Shown here one piece after another: positions 5,120-5,209 of a stretch of 5,209 nucleotides of DNA. The stretch is from the NCBI GenBank assembly GCA_023395695.1, contig JAEWYJ010000222.1, positions 1-5,209 of the forward strand, given 5' to 3'. The DNA is from Bacillota bacterium (GTDB lineage Bacteria > Bacillota > Clostridia > Oscillospirales > Ruminococcaceae). A program made the translations under genes and the position numbers. Position 1 is the stretch's first letter. Each line of letters opens with the position of its first letter. The notes below the pieces were generated by a model. That model ran no database searches. It was given only the letters and a program-made list of their open reading frames with translations, and was not told where the DNA came from.

Positions 5120-5209
5120 ATGGAATTCAGTAATCGTATTGCGGTTATTACCGGCTGCGGTTCCACCCGGGGCTTTGGCCGAACGGTTACCCTGATGCTG
5201 GCCGAGAAG
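5120..5209 (+). CDS. Short-chain dehydrogenase/reductase (SDR), N-terminal part
   Basis: The first 30 residues are visible and the gene runs off the window. A beta strand (NRIAVIT) leads into the nucleotide-binding loop TGCGSTRGFGR at residues 11-21 and then an alpha helix (TVTLMLAEK), the start of the Rossmann fold of NAD(P)-dependent short-chain dehydrogenases. The loop has two more residues between TG and GxG than the classical TGxxxGxG, a variant also seen in FabG-like enzymes with a TGxxxxRGIGR loop. The gene is preceded by its own sigma-54 promoter and strong ribosome binding site, so it probably begins an inducible catabolic operon. The active-site SYK residues and cofactor-specificity position lie outside the window, so the substrate cannot be suggested. 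Confidence 0.82.
   Translation, partial: MEFSNRIAVITGCGSTRGFGRTVTLMLAEK

Noticed and set aside
4933..5166. 77-codon minus-strand frame across the control region
   Set aside because: It overlaps the sigma-54 promoter and the SDR start and lacks family features; AT-rich DNA gives such frames by chance.
1..5209. CRISPR arrays, tRNA or rRNA genes, insertion sequences
   Set aside because: I saw no regularly spaced direct repeats, no tRNA-like TTCRANNC cloverleaf, no rRNA segments and no transposase motifs anywhere in the window.

Overview
The window looks like a piece of an anaerobic, fermentative bacterial genome, most likely a Clostridia-class Firmicute of intermediate GC content. The reasons are a ferredoxin-linked 2-oxoacid oxidoreductase built from separate subunits, strong AGGAGG-type ribosome binding sites, tight gene packing, and a PrpR_N/PAS/sigma-54 activator. 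This placement is inferred from gene style, not from a marker gene. All recognisable genes are on the + strand.

Bases 1-2558 hold an operon for a multi-subunit 2-oxoacid:ferredoxin oxidoreductase. It starts with the tail of an upstream gene that is probably the small 4Fe-4S ferredoxin (delta) subunit. Then come alpha (korA-like, 38-1183), beta (korB-like, 1183-2001) and gamma (korC-like, 2016-2558). Junctions are 4-bp and 1-bp overlaps and a 14-bp gap, so the genes are almost certainly co-transcribed and translationally coupled. Alpha and beta carry the thiamine diphosphate site and an Fe-S cluster, gamma completes the CoA-dependent oxidative decarboxylation module, and the ferredoxin would pass electrons on. 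The 2-oxoacid substrate cannot be fixed from sequence alone.

Bases 2559-2959 contain no convincing gene. The first half holds several small hairpins and ends in a long, strong stem-loop (2753-2795) that looks like a bidirectional intrinsic terminator. The second half is the probable promoter and leader of the next gene, with a further hairpin just before its ribosome binding site.

Bases 2960-4879 encode a 639-residue sigma-54 activator: an N-terminal PrpR_N sensor domain, a PAS domain, an AAA+ domain with intact Walker A, GAFTGA and Walker B motifs, and a Fis-type helix-turn-helix.

Bases 4880-5119 are an AT-rich control region containing what looks like a complete sigma-54 promoter system. 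There are two helically phased activator half-site pairs (4909-4949), an AT-rich spacer, an almost perfect inverted repeat touching the promoter (5013-5049), and a near-consensus -24/-12 element (5047-5062). Next is a strong ribosome binding site and the first 30 codons of a short-chain dehydrogenase/reductase (5120 to the window end). The simplest reading is that the activator senses a small metabolite and switches on the downstream dehydrogenase operon. Whether the oxidoreductase operon belongs to the same pathway is suggested only by proximity.
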